Source of the DNA: Gigaspora rosea
Lineage: Eukaryota > Glomeromycota > Glomeromycetes > Diversisporales > Gigasporaceae
Length of the DNA: 64,000 nucleotides
Assembly: GCA_003550325.1 (NCBI GenBank)
Contig: QKWP01000273.1
Location: forward strand, 222,160-286,159
Direction: 5' to 3'
Positions 23,007 to 32,740 of the stretch are shown piece after piece. The notes under the pieces were generated by a model, which made no database searches, was not told the origin of the DNA, and was given only the letters and a program-made list of their open reading frames with translations. Both the position numbers and the translations under genes were made by a program. Position 1 is the stretch's first letter. Each line of letters opens with the position of its first letter.

Positions 23007-23317
23007 TAGGGATGGCAAAGTCCTTGAGTCCGGGACTTTAGGACCTGGTTTTGGGACCTGGTCTTTAAAGACTAGGTCCCAATTTTAGGACCTAGGTCCA
23101 TAGGTCCACAATAGGTCCTAAAAATATTAGTAATAAAATAGTAAACAAAAAATTTTAATTGGTTAAAAAGTATTAGAACTAAGTTCAAGAACTTAATCCT
23201 ATTGGTTAGACATAAGTTCTGGGACTTATTATATGAGGACCTGGTCCTTAGGTCCGTGTGGTAGGACTTACAAGTCCTAGGACCAAGACCGGACCTGAAC
23301 TGACTTTACCATTCCTA
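23007..23317. mobile_element. 311-bp hAT MITE inside the hAT transposase gene
   Basis: The ends TAGGGATGGCAAAGTCC and (minus strand) TAGGAATGGTAAAGTCA are inverted repeats. GCAACAGG is duplicated perfectly at 22999-23006 and 23318-23325. The interior is built of GGACCTAGGTCC-like palindromes. The insertion adds 319 bp including the duplicate, so it shifts the reading frame. Removing it places the leader (ending SPVA) in frame with the zinc-finger exon (beginning NNTTTTT), which confirms the insertion event. Confidence 0.92.
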
Positions 23318-24177
23318 GCAACAGGGGATACAGATATGAGCGATGAAGTCGCAGAGTCCGTGGAGGTTACATTTTGAATGTTCACTGCATCAATAGAGGT
23401 TACGTTTTGAACTTCCATTGTATGTACAGTTCTTATTCGACCAAAAACGTGCTTTACACTAGTTAGTAAAAAGTTAGTGAAACTTAACTCACTTAATAAA
23501 ATAATTAAGTTTGGTATGTTCATTTTACTTACGATAATTTTTTGTCTTTTTTTTTTACTTTTTACTCTATATTCGTTTACTCGGGTTAATTTTCAATCTA
23601 CACCTTCGATTACAACCTCTCTACTAGTTACGCGGTGTTTTCTTGAGAAAAAAAAATTAACTCCTTTTTTTTTCTTATATATGCAAAGTTAAAATCTAAT
23701 CTAACCGATCTATCTTCGGTATAAAATTTTAGCCAATCAAAATTTAAATTTTATGCTCATGTGATTTTCATAGTACAATGACGGGTACCCTTTGATACCC
23801 AGGGCTGGGTAATGGTAAGGTTCAAGCCCTATTAGGGTACTAAAATTCAAGCCCTATACAAGCCCTATTCTTTTTAAGGGTTTATAATTTAATACCCTGG
23901 CCCATCTAATATGGTACTGCCCTAAGGGTACCCATGGGTAGCCCAGGCCTGTGCGGAGGCCTAGCTTGGAGATACCTGACCCGACCCAGCCCAATACGGA
24001 CCCTAGCAATAACGATTCGAATATTGAATAAAAAAAATTTTATGAAGTATGTAGAATTTCTTTATAAATATCAATGAAAAGGATCAATGAAATATCAATG
24101 CGATTATTAATAATTATTATTATTGTCATTGATAAATGCGCAATTTTATTGTCATTATTAATAAATTATTTAATTAC

Positions 24178-24703
24178 TGATCCAGATAAGATCGGCACTA
24201 TTTTTATATTAGAATTTGGGGCAAAATTACTATAATTTTCATTATGGTGGAATCTGACATCCTTCAAATGAAAAATAATTTTTTTATTAAGTTAACAGCT
24301 CATGTCGATTAATTGAAAGTTGTAGAGCTTACTGTGACGCATCTAATAGTAGTTAGATCATTTAAATCGGCTTAGTATACGCTGAGATATCACTAAAAAA
24401 CGATTGGTTGACTATATAAAATTCCTATATAAACAAACTAGAAATTTTATATAGTTGGCCAATCGTTTTTTAGCGATATCTCGGCGTACACTGGGCCAAT
24501 TTGAATGATCTAACCACTATTAGATGCATCTTAGTAAGCTCTACAACTTCCAATTAATCGATATGAGCTGTTAACTTAATAAAAAAATTATTTTTCATTC
24601 GAAGGATGTCAGATTCCACCATATAATGAAAGTTTATATTGTACTTATCCCCAAAATTTACTATTGTCCCAATATGGTAATAGTGCCGATCTTATCTGGA
24701 TCA
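24178..24703. mobile_element. 526-bp foldback element with arms of about 240 bp
   Basis: TGATCCAGATAAGATCGGCA at the left is mirrored by TGCCGATCTTATCTGGATCA at the right. Nearly the whole interior is a high-identity inverted repeat (for example GGTGGAATCTGACATCC against GGATGTCAGATTCCACC, and CCAATCGTTTTTTAG) around a short loop near 24420-24445. A transcript through it would fold into a long hairpin. No protein is encoded and the target duplication is unclear. Confidence 0.9.
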
Positions 24704-26440
24704 TCAATTAATATATAATTATTGTTAGTAGTTTATACATTGCTATCAGCATCACGATCGGTGAAATCGAGAAATAGCACGTGTCAATTCAAAATCAACA
24801 CCTAATTTTGTTTCATCATATGATATTACGTACGTGCTATCTCAAAATAACACAAATATCAAATCTGTATATGCTCATATAAGGACAATCAATAGCAGTA
24901 TGTTACACTAGCACAGCCATTATCCATATGCTCAATTAAATGCAAGATTTTGCTGACACCATTCTAATGCACTATAAACTCCATTATAATGTTCCTGATT
25001 TTAGCGCGACTGCATTGCGTAGCTATTTATGTATAACAAAATCAATCGCATAATTGTAATTATGAGGTACCGTACCGGTATATGCGTTCAAATTTGGTTG
25101 ATAATTTGGTATTTGTCTGCCAGACAAATTTAATTGTCCGAGTCCGAGTCCGGTCCGAGTCCGAGTCCAAGTCTGGTCTAAGTCCGGTCTGAGTGACAAC
25201 ACTGCCCGGACCGACCCGGTTTATAAAAAAATTATTTTTTTTCTTTATAACAAAATTTTTTACAGCATAAATTGCACAAGGAAAAGTTCAAAATATTAAA
25301 GTTAAAAATTGCAGAATAAATGAATTAAATTTTTTCGTATATACAGTACATATAATGCTTGAAATTTAGAGTTTGTAACCACAACCTGTTAAAATTTTGT
25401 ATCATAGTGTATGTACTACAGACCAAAGACTAATGCGTAAAAATGTTTTATTATTATTATTATTATTATTTAGCAAAACCCGAGTTTGGCTTTTGGTTAT
25501 AAATTATTTGCAAGAGGGCTTTATTCTACTCAGGTTCTTCTGTCACAGGTCCTTTAGTGACACAAGTCATTAATTAACCCGTGACTGAAGGTGCATTTTG
25601 CTTAGTTTAAAATGCTTTATTTTCACATGAGTAAGGTATACTTATACCGGTTCCGGTTCGGGTCAGATATCAAATATTCTAATACAGGTTTATACTTGGA
25701 CCCAGACCGGTTTTCCGGTTCGAATTCAGGTTTTTGCTAAAACCCGCCCCGACCTGGCCTATAAGGAAACTTAAAATAATTTTGTAACTTTGGTCAGAAT
25801 TATAAAAATTTGGCTAAAATTATACCTGATACTTCAGCTGACTTACCTATATATTTAAAAATCAGCTGATTTCTGAAAGCTCCCTAATTACACAACCAAA
25901 TTCAATAAATGTTTTTTATTTTGATTCTAAAACTGTAGAATTCAAATAAAAAAATTTATTAAATTTGACTAGGTAGTTGTTAGGATATTTTATTCAAAAT
26001 TTACATATCAATAGCTATTGTACAATTTTTGTAAAACTTTGAATAAAAATATCTTAGTAACTATTTAATCAAATTTGATGATTTTTTATTTTTTTTAAAA
26101 AAAATATTAAATTTGGTTGAGTAATTGCTAAAATATATTTATTTAAAGTTTAAAATAAACCAAATTTTATAGAGTGAATAATAAAAAATATAAAAAAAGC
26201 AATTACAAATCTATTAAAATTTATATTAGCTGATTTGATTTTTGGGCTTTTTTTCAATAAACTGTTATACAAAAATTTGCTCCTAAGTAATATTGAAAAA
26301 CTAACAAACAAAATACTTGTTACAACTAACAAAAAAGCTTTTTTGACATCTAAACAAGTTAAAAAAACCAATAAAACTTAATAAAAAAGCTATGCTAAGT
26401 GTAAAAGGAAGTACTTTTACTATTTTTTGAAATACTCAGA
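24704..26440. other. Gene-free region with GC-rich element ends
   Basis: No gene. CCGAGTCCGAGTCC-type repeats end in ACAACACTG at about 25105-25205 and look like one end of a transposon. An ATT microsatellite lies at 25448-25472. About 25630-25760 (CTTATACCGG, GACCCAGACCGG, TTTTTGCTAAAACCCG) is an inverted relative of 30815-30930. 25880-26140 repeats the AACTACTAG-type unit of the 1.2-2.3 kb region. The lysine-rich minus-strand frame at 26150-26371 is unrecognised. Confidence 0.5.
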
Positions 26441-26482
26441 TGTTTTAGGATGAGTTGTGCATTGTTTAATAGGGGTTCATAT

Positions 26483-26641
26483 TAGAGATGGTAAAATACA
26501 AAATTTTCATTTTAGCATGCACATGCACATGCATTTTTTGCATGCATGCATGCATGTTTTGACCAAAGTTATGATTTAATTTCTTAATGCTGGCCAGAAT
26601 TAATTGCATGCATGCAGTCATGCGCATGGTGCCCATCTCTA
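26483..26641. mobile_element. 159-bp hAT MITE rich in GCATGC
   Basis: The ends TAGAGATGG and CCATCTCTA are inverted, and GTTCATAT is duplicated perfectly outside them (26475-26482 and 26642-26649). The interior is runs of GCATGCATGC and TGCACATGCA. It cannot encode a protein. Confidence 0.9.
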
Positions 26642-26819
26642 GTTCATATTATTTCACCAACAATTACTTCACTGACATAACATTTTACTAACAAATACTT
26701 ATAGACAAGTTCATTTTGCTGACAATTTGTTTTACCAAAGTTCATTTCACTGATAAGTTTTTTTTCAAAAAGCACCCTAACTTTAGCTCTAATTCTACCT
26801 AATTCTACTTTAGTGTTGT

Positions 26820-27585
26820 TAGTCGAAATATACTATTTAGTCAAATATTTAGACACTTAAGTGTCTAAATATATTTCAACATCGCATTATTTTTTGTCGA
26901 AATGTCGAAATTCTAAATTTGACTAAATGTCTAAATACTTGACGAAATAAATATTATATGACTAAATGCCTAAATGCTTGATGAAATGAATAAATATATT
27001 TCGATATCGCATTATTTTTTGTCGAAATATTGAAATTCTAAATTTGACTAAATGTCTAAATACTTGACGAAATAAATATTATATAACTAAATGCCTAAAT
27101 GCTTGATGAAATGAATATTATGACTAAATGTCTAAATGCTTGATGAAATAAATATTATATGACTAAATGTCTAAATGCTTGATCTATATACATTATGGCT
27201 AAATATCTAAATGCTTAACGATTTAAATAAATGTCAATGCTTGATAAAATAAATATTATATATACGTATGGCTAAATGTATAAATATAATATAGACATTT
27301 TGACTATTTAGACATTTTGACGATATTTCAACATTTCAACACTATTTAGACAGACATTTAGACATTTAGACACTACTTAGACATTTCGACACTATTTAGG
27401 CATTCAATATTAATTTAGTATTTTGGCATTTCAACACTATTTAGACATTTCGATACTATTTAGGCATTTCGACACTATTAGGCATTTCAACATTAATTTA
27501 GTATTTTGACATTAATTTAGAATTTCGACATTAATTTAGAATTTTGACATGCTAAATGTCGAAAGTCGAAATATTTCTACATAGC
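26820..27585. repeat. Degenerate tandem repeat of GACTAAATGTCTAAATGC
   Basis: Units with TGACTAAATGYCTAAATGCTTGATGAAATAAATATT dominate the left half, split here by variation; the right half reads as inverse units such as GACATTTCGACACTATTTAG. The whole tract is self-complementary. Confidence 0.8.
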
Positions 27586-27785
27586 TTAAAACAATTTCAA
27601 CTAACAATACTATTCTACCCTGATTCTAATCTAATGACAATAACCAGAATTACTTTGTCAGTAAAATGAGCTTCAGTGAAATAAACTGTTAGTAAAATAA
27701 ATATGTAGGTAAATAATTGTCAGTGAAATATTATGTCAATGAAGTGATTGTTGATTAATTGATTGCCACTTGTTTAATAGGTTGG

Positions 27786-29068
27786 TAACTATCAAGGGTA
27801 AATTTAAAAGCTAATTTTCAAAGAAATGGCTTTTTAATTTACTTTTGGCTTATAATTGTTTTTTTTTAAACTTAGCCAGTATCGCTAATACTTTTTATTA
27901 AGAGAATTGTACTATTTAAAACTATACAAATAATTACTTAATATCTAAGTTTGACATCACCTAGTTTCTTTCTGAATACCTAGATGCAATCTGCTGCACT
28001 ATTTGAACTTTAGTTCATATAGAAGCCATGTTAAACTCGCATATAAGCCATACCAAAATAGCTTTTCTCCTTTTGATATTAATATCTTAATTGCTTTTTT
28101 CAAAAGCTTTTCCCTTCTAAGCTTTTCTTTTAGTTCTTTTTTTTTGATCTCCTGCCAGAGCATTTTTTTGTCTCTTCTACTGCACTTTCCTTTTTTGCCT
28201 TTTCTTTCTTAAAAACTTTTGGCTTCTTCTTTTCCCTTTTTTCCACTTTAAACCTCCTACTAATTCTGTTAGCTTTTTTCTATCTGACTATATTTTTGCA
28301 TCTTGTTCTTCAAATTTTTTTATAAAAAATGTTCCATGCCATGACACTCATGCAATTACAAAAGTATATAGCTTTTTTAACCTTTCTTTCAGAATTAATA
28401 GGTTCTTCATAAATGCTTTTTTACTTACTAAGCCTTTTATTAGCCCTTTCCTTGTACTTATTTTTTCTTTTTGTACACTGCCTCAGAATGCCTTTTTAAG
28501 CTGATTTTTGTCCCTTGTTCATCATAGAGCAGCTGGTACTCCTGTTCATGCTGCTTGTATTACTGTCTCTTCTAGATTGCTCCATAGTTTCTCATATCTG
28601 AGACATTCTGACAAATGGTTTTAACTCTCTTCTTCTCTGTTTTTTGGCTTATAATTAAGGGTAGGGTGAACGTAGATCATTTTTCATATGATCTACGTGG
28701 TATATTAGATTTTTATATAGTAAATAAAAAAATGCTTCTGATAAATTTTTTTAAGATTTTGACCAATTTGTATAAAATTTATATAATAGGTAGTTTCAAA
28801 TAGTTTGTTTATAATAATGAGGTTGCGCAATATCTACTGTTTTAAAAAAAATCAACTTTACATATAATTAAATTTTTGTAGGACGCTATATGATTTTTGT
28901 AGATTGTACAAAGAATTGATTGGTCAGATTATATGATGTTTACATGTAAAATCATATGATATCATATAAATTGGTTACACAAAGTTAATCTACAGTCGAT
29001 TTTATATGGAATTGGAAATTTGTACACCCTACCCTTAAATACATGAATTTTATAATTTTTTTATACTT
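27786..29068. other. Pyrimidine-rich gene-free region with a MITE
   Basis: 27960-28620 is C/T-rich with no sustained frame, and its texture resembles 51540-52130; both may be decayed retroelement sequence read on the antisense strand. A terminal-inverted-repeat unit occupies 28656-29037. Confidence 0.4.
28656..29037. mobile_element. MITE with TAAGGGTAGGGTG ends
   Basis: TAAGGGTAGGGTG at 28656 and CACCCTACCCTTA at 29025-29037 are perfect inverted repeats of 13 bp. A TA target duplication included in the ends is possible. The interior has GTAGATCATTTTTCATATG followed by GATCTAC, a small internal palindrome. Confidence 0.7.
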
Positions 29069-29081
29069 AATTATAAATGCA

Positions 29082-30151
29082 GGGTATGATTAGAGAACTC
29101 TTTTTGACGATAACTTGTACAAATTGCTGAACAAAAGAAAAACAAAAAATTTTTTAGTAAAAGACGAAGCAGCTGGTACTAATATTGGTTTTTATAAAGG
29201 TCAACCTTTTTCTATCTTCGGGGGACTCCTTTATATATTTGACACACAAGCCAGAAGCATCAGTTGTGCAAGATAACTGGCAATAGGTGCCCTTGGTACA
29301 AGAAATTCTGGTGGAAGTTTTCTTTCATCGACGAAGATATTTCAGCTTGACTAGGCGGTGAACTAAAAAAATGAGTTTTTCAACACTTCCCCTAAGGTTT
29401 TTTGGTTACAAGAACATTTTTAACCGTATATCCACTACCATATTTTCGCTTGACGCAGTTTTATTGGAATTTCTGACGAAAAGTAAGAAATCCGGCATAC
29501 CTCCTCCAAAAGATCAGCATTGTTGTTCCTATCCTAATCGGGAAGAAAGCATGCAAGGTGGTAAACAGGAAATGAGACGTGACACAGTAGAGTAGGCAGA
29601 TCTGCAGAATTAAATTCCAGAACGTTCTTTTATTTCTTTTATGTACATATAATACTTTGGTGAGGCGTCTCCTTGCGCAGTATTATATAATTTTTATTAT
29701 TAGTGTTAGATTTTCTTTTATGTTTTGTGTTTTCTTTTGTTTTCTATGCCACTTAGTGGCATTACGCTATCATGTACTGTGGCTTTTTTGCCTCTTTCTT
29801 TTTCTTTCTATTGTTTCATTTTGATTTTATTGGGTTTTTTGTTTAGGGTTTGAAGCTTTTCCCCTTTATATTTTTTCCCTTTTATTTCTTGTTATGTTTT
29901 TTTTCTAGTAGATTACCTCTACTCAGGAAGCTAAGAGAAGGAGGTTTAAAAAGTAGGCAGTCATGATAAGGCGTTCTGATTCAAAATAAGTTTGGAACAG
30001 TGCGGCAGATCGCATCTGAGAATTCGTCGAATTGAATGAAATGTTGGGTGATGTCAGACTTAGAATTTAAATAAGTACTTGTTTTTGGTTACAAATTCAA
30101 TAATTTTAAATAAAAGTGCTGGTGAGGCTGCCTAAGTTCAAAAAAAAAAAA
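29082..30151 (+). mobile_element. Poly(A)-tailed retroposon, copy A
   Basis: The unit ends in a run of A (about 30140-30153), and AATTATAAATGCA (13 bp) flanks it on both sides (29069-29081 and 30152-30164). This is the signature of target-primed reverse transcription. It is about 70-80% similar by eye to copy B at 31236-32730 over most of its length (AAAGACGAAGCAGCTGGTA, GCCCTTGGTACAAGAAATTC). No intact frame or reverse transcriptase is present; the 74-residue plus frame 29371-29595 is not conserved. A conserved double hairpin sits at 29648-29687. It could be a SINE or the 3' end of a LINE. Confidence 0.8.
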
Positions 30152-30479
30152 AATTATAAATGCAAAGCTGGTTAAAAAACCTATTTTTGTGAAAATTTTT
30201 TTTGTAATAAATTTTTGTATTAATAATTCTTAAACATAATTGGACAATTTTAAAATCAAAACAAATCAGCCAATATGTAATACTTTTGTATCTTTGTTTG
30301 TAATAAACATGTGATTGCAATTTCAAATAGTAATTAAGGCCACTTCAATTTAATTTTTTGTTTAATATAAATAAAATATCTTGTAAAAGGGAGAAAAGTA
30401 TATAAAAAATAAACAAATTGCTAAAAATATGGTAATTCTATTGGCTACCAAAAATTTAATTTTATAAAGAGCAAATACT

Positions 30480-30655
30480 ATAAGGGCGCTGACATTTATT
30501 AGGTAATATTTTAGGGGGTGGGGGTCAAGAAAAATCTTACCTTAGTTAAATTTGATTGGCTAAAATTCTATTTATAGATCTTACCTGGGGTGGGGGGTAA
30601 GCCCCTATAGTAAATGGATTTTAGGTAATAAATGTTAGCACTCTAATCTGATTAA
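30480..30655. mobile_element. Short MITE with GGGGTGGGGG-type interior
   Basis: AGGGCGCTGACATTTATTAG at the left corresponds to TAATAAATGTTAGCACTCT at the right, inverted. Two G-rich blocks (TAGGGGGTGGGGGTC and CTGGGGTGGGGGGTAAG) lie inside, separated by ATTTGATTGGCTAAAATTC. No target duplication was found. Confidence 0.6.
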
Positions 30656-30814
30656 CTAATATAATGTAATTTTTCATCTAAAATTTAAAAAATAAAGAGA
30701 GTAATTATGTTAAACAAAAAATCAAATTGGCATAACTTTCAAAAAATGAATGTGTAACATCTTTTTAATTTCAGCTAGGATCACATGATTACAACTATCT
30801 TAATGATGTTCCTC

Positions 30815-31135
30815 ACAGCTGGGTTTTAGCAAAAACCTGAATTTGAACTGGAAAACCAGTTCGGGTCCAAGTGTAAACCCGTACCTGAATATTTGAAGCC
30901 TAATCTGAACCAGAACCGGTATAAGTAGTATATCAATTCATGTGAAAAAAAGATGTGTGTATATATGTATGTACGTACAGAACTTTTTAGAGATATTACA
31001 GTCTGTCCTGGTCTGGTCTCGGTTCAAAAGACCATGTCCGAGTAGCGGACCACAAACTGGACCAAATTTCATAAACCGGTCCATAGACCAGTCCTACTTT
31101 TAGTCTGGTTCAAGGACCGGTCTACCTGCAGCCAA
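30815..31135. repeat. GC-rich element pieces between MITEs
   Basis: 30815-30930 (GGGTTTTAGCAAAAACC, CCGGTATAAG) is the inverse of 25630-25760. 31005-31135 (CAGTCTGTCCTGGTCTGG, GACCGGTCTACC) resembles 32995-33095 (GACAGACCGATCTGGAC, CAGACCGTAAC), which lies on the far side of the retroposon. The latter pair may be two ends of one element. Confidence 0.45.
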
Positions 31136-31235
31136 TAGGATTGGAGAATTTTAACTATCATAATACACGAATTGAGATTTCGAATGATTATACAGTATAA
31201 TATATTTTTTTTTATATAAATAAAAATGTAAAAGT

Positions 31236-32730
31236 GATATACCGTATATTCCCAAAAATAAGCTACTCTGAAAATAAGCTACCCCCCTGATTTTTTTCAA
31301 AAATCTCAAAAAACGCGTTGGCAGTTGCTACATATAAAACTTTTTTTCTACTAAGTAAACTTTAAAAGTTCGATTAAGTAAACTTGTTCAGCGCATCAAA
31401 ATACACCTAAAGTAAAAATTTGGTGTCATTTGGACAACTTTTTATTAGTACGTTTTTCAATTTTTTCAAAAACAGCTATACACTAAAAATAAGCTACCCC
31501 ACGTTTTTTCGTGTAATTTTTGGCCCAAAAAAGGTAGCTTATTTTCGGGAATATACGGTAATTCAAAAGTGAAAGTGCTGGGGACTCTTCCTGTCGATTA
31601 CTTGTACAAATTTCTGAACAAAAGAAAAACAAAAAATTTTCATTAGTAAAAGACGAAGCAGCTAGTAATACTGGTTTTTATAAAGGTCAACTGTTTTCTT
31701 TCTATTCTTCGGGGACTCCTTTATATATTTGGCATGCAAGCCAGAAGCATCGGTTGTGCAAGATAACTGGCAGTGGGTGCCCTTGGTACAAGAAATTCTG
31801 GTGGAAGTTAAAAAAGAAAACCTTTGTCGACGAAGGTGATTATAGCTTGGCTAGGCGGTGAACTAAGAAAAATGAGTTTTTCATCACTCTCTTTAAGGTT
31901 TTTGGTTACAAGAAATTATTCAACCATATATCCACTATCATATTCTCACTGGAAGTCAGTTTTGCTGAAATTTTTGACGAAAAGTGGGAAATTCGGCATA
32001 CCCCCTCCAAAAGATCGGTATTGTTGTTCCTATCCTAATCAGAAAGAAGGCATGTAGTTGGATAAACAGGAATAAATGCGTAATGGGATGTAACGCAATG
32101 GAGTAGGCAGATCTACAGAGATTAAATTCCAGAATGTTCTTTTAGTTTTCTTTTTTATGTACATATAATACTTTGGCAAGGTGTTTCCTTGCGCAATATT
32201 ATATAATTTTTATCATTGTTTTCAGATTTAGGTTTACTTCTATTTCTGTTTTCTTTTTTGTTTCTTTTTTCTTTTTCTTTTCGTTGTTTGTTTTCATTTT
32301 GTTAGCTTTCCGTCATTAGTGATAGAATTTTTCTTTGTTTCTTTCATCTTGTAGTCATTTTATTTTGTTTGTTTTTTGGTATATCATTTAGGGTTTGTGG
32401 TATTTCCCTCTTTTTTTCATTACCCTTTTATTTTCTTAGCTACAATGTTCTTTTTGTATGGTTTGGTTATCCTTACCATTGACGCTAGGTGAGAGGGATT
32501 TGAAGAGAAATCCTATGTCGCTCTTTGACAGGGCTGACAAAATTGTCTGTCTTATCAGTAAGGCAATGTAATAGGTCGCACTAAAGTGCTCTTGAAGTAT
32601 TCGAGTAATACCAGACCTGCTATAGATATAGTATTGATAATAAGTAATTAGCTTAGTTTAGTTATATTATATATCTAATATCTAAAATAAAGGTACCGAC
32701 GAGACTGTCAAAGAGTTAAAAAAAAAAAAA
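31236..32730 (+). mobile_element. Poly(A)-tailed retroposon, copy B, carrying a MITE
   Basis: The unit ends in a poly(A) tract at about 32718-32730, and ATGTAAAAGT (with a preceding A run) occurs at both borders (31226-31235 and 32731-32740). A TA-flanked MITE (31240-31560) has inserted near its 5' end. The body matches copy A. The last 250 bases (AGGTCGCACTAAAGTGCTC, GGTACCGACGAGACTGTC) extend beyond what is preserved in copy A. The double hairpin is at 32164-32203 with perfect pairing. Confidence 0.75.
31240..31560. mobile_element. 321-bp TA-flanked MITE with TACCGTATATTCCC ends
   Basis: TACCGTATATTCCCAAAAAT at the left is mirrored by TTTTCGGGAATATACGGTA at the right, followed inward by AAGCTAC/GTAGCTT. 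The terminal TA on each side fits the pogo/Tc1-mariner target duplication. The CCGTAT terminus resembles that of the 4.6-kb pogo-like element at 56997-61585. Confidence 0.85.
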
Positions 32731-32740
32731 ATGTAAAAGT

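Larger units (their letters stand above)
20826..23418 (-). pseudogene. hAT transposase (BED zinc finger), inactivated
   Basis: The order of parts from the N terminus is as follows: Ser/Thr/Asn-rich leader (start ATG near 23418); a BED-type zinc finger around 22840-22960 (CDYC, then HLWRHLKSC); a central hAT region (about 22285-22560) with LTCDVWTSLQQLGYLAITAY; an RCFAHILNLIVKDGL motif near 22090-22150; LDCETRWNSTFIML (21870-21930); ACILDPRYKMQ (21430-21470); and the C-terminal dimerisation domain (20826-21070) with FEWWRLN, ARDILAIPATSVASEQMFS and a final NWLEV. Introns probably separate several of these. Lesions are a 311-bp MITE in the leader (23007-23317), a probable 1-nt shift in an A-run near 22563, a second shift near 22180 and an in-frame TGA at 21021-21023 inside the dimerisation domain. 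The encoded enzyme would have mobilised this family; it is now non-functional. Confidence 0.9.
19794..23963. mobile_element. 4.2-kb hAT transposon with BED-finger transposase
   Basis: The left end TAAGCCTCCGCATAAG and the right end (minus strand) TAGGCCTCCGCACAGG are inverted repeats. GCTTGGAG flanks both ends perfectly (19786-19793 and 23964-23971), the 8-bp hAT signature. The element carries a broken transposase on the minus strand and is interrupted by a 311-bp MITE. The 1.6-kb element at 12621-14249 is a deleted relative. It inserted into the right end of the older outer element. Confidence 0.92.
16158..24005. mobile_element. Outer hAT-like element, oldest layer of a nested cluster
   Basis: TAGGGTCCGTATTGGGC at the left and GCCCAATACGGACCCTA at the right are perfect 17-bp inverted repeats. 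The outside 8-mers are CCGATAAC (16150-16157) and GCAATAAC (24006-24013), matching at 6 of 8 positions, as expected of an aged hAT target duplication. Both ends have the same subterminal CCGGGC/GGGTCGGG-rich blocks (16170-16320 and 19610-19793 plus 23972-24005). The interior is a degenerate satellite, the assembly gap, a retroposon fragment, a MITE and the complete 4.2-kb hAT element, which splits the right end. No transposase of the outer element is visible. Confidence 0.75.
26445..27785. mobile_element. Long inverted-repeat element with TTCACTGACA arms
   Basis: The left arm (TTGTTTAATAGG, then ACTTCACTGACATAAC, TTTTACTAAC, TTCACTGATAAG; to about 26760) is mirrored by the right arm (about 27640-27775: GTTAGTAAAATA, CAGTGAAATATTATGTCAATG, TTGTTTAATAGG). 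The arms contain several scattered TTCACTGACA-like words. The centre (26820-27585) is a degenerate repeat of GACTAAATGTCTAAATGCTT. A 159-bp hAT MITE has inserted in the left arm. Confidence 0.6.
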
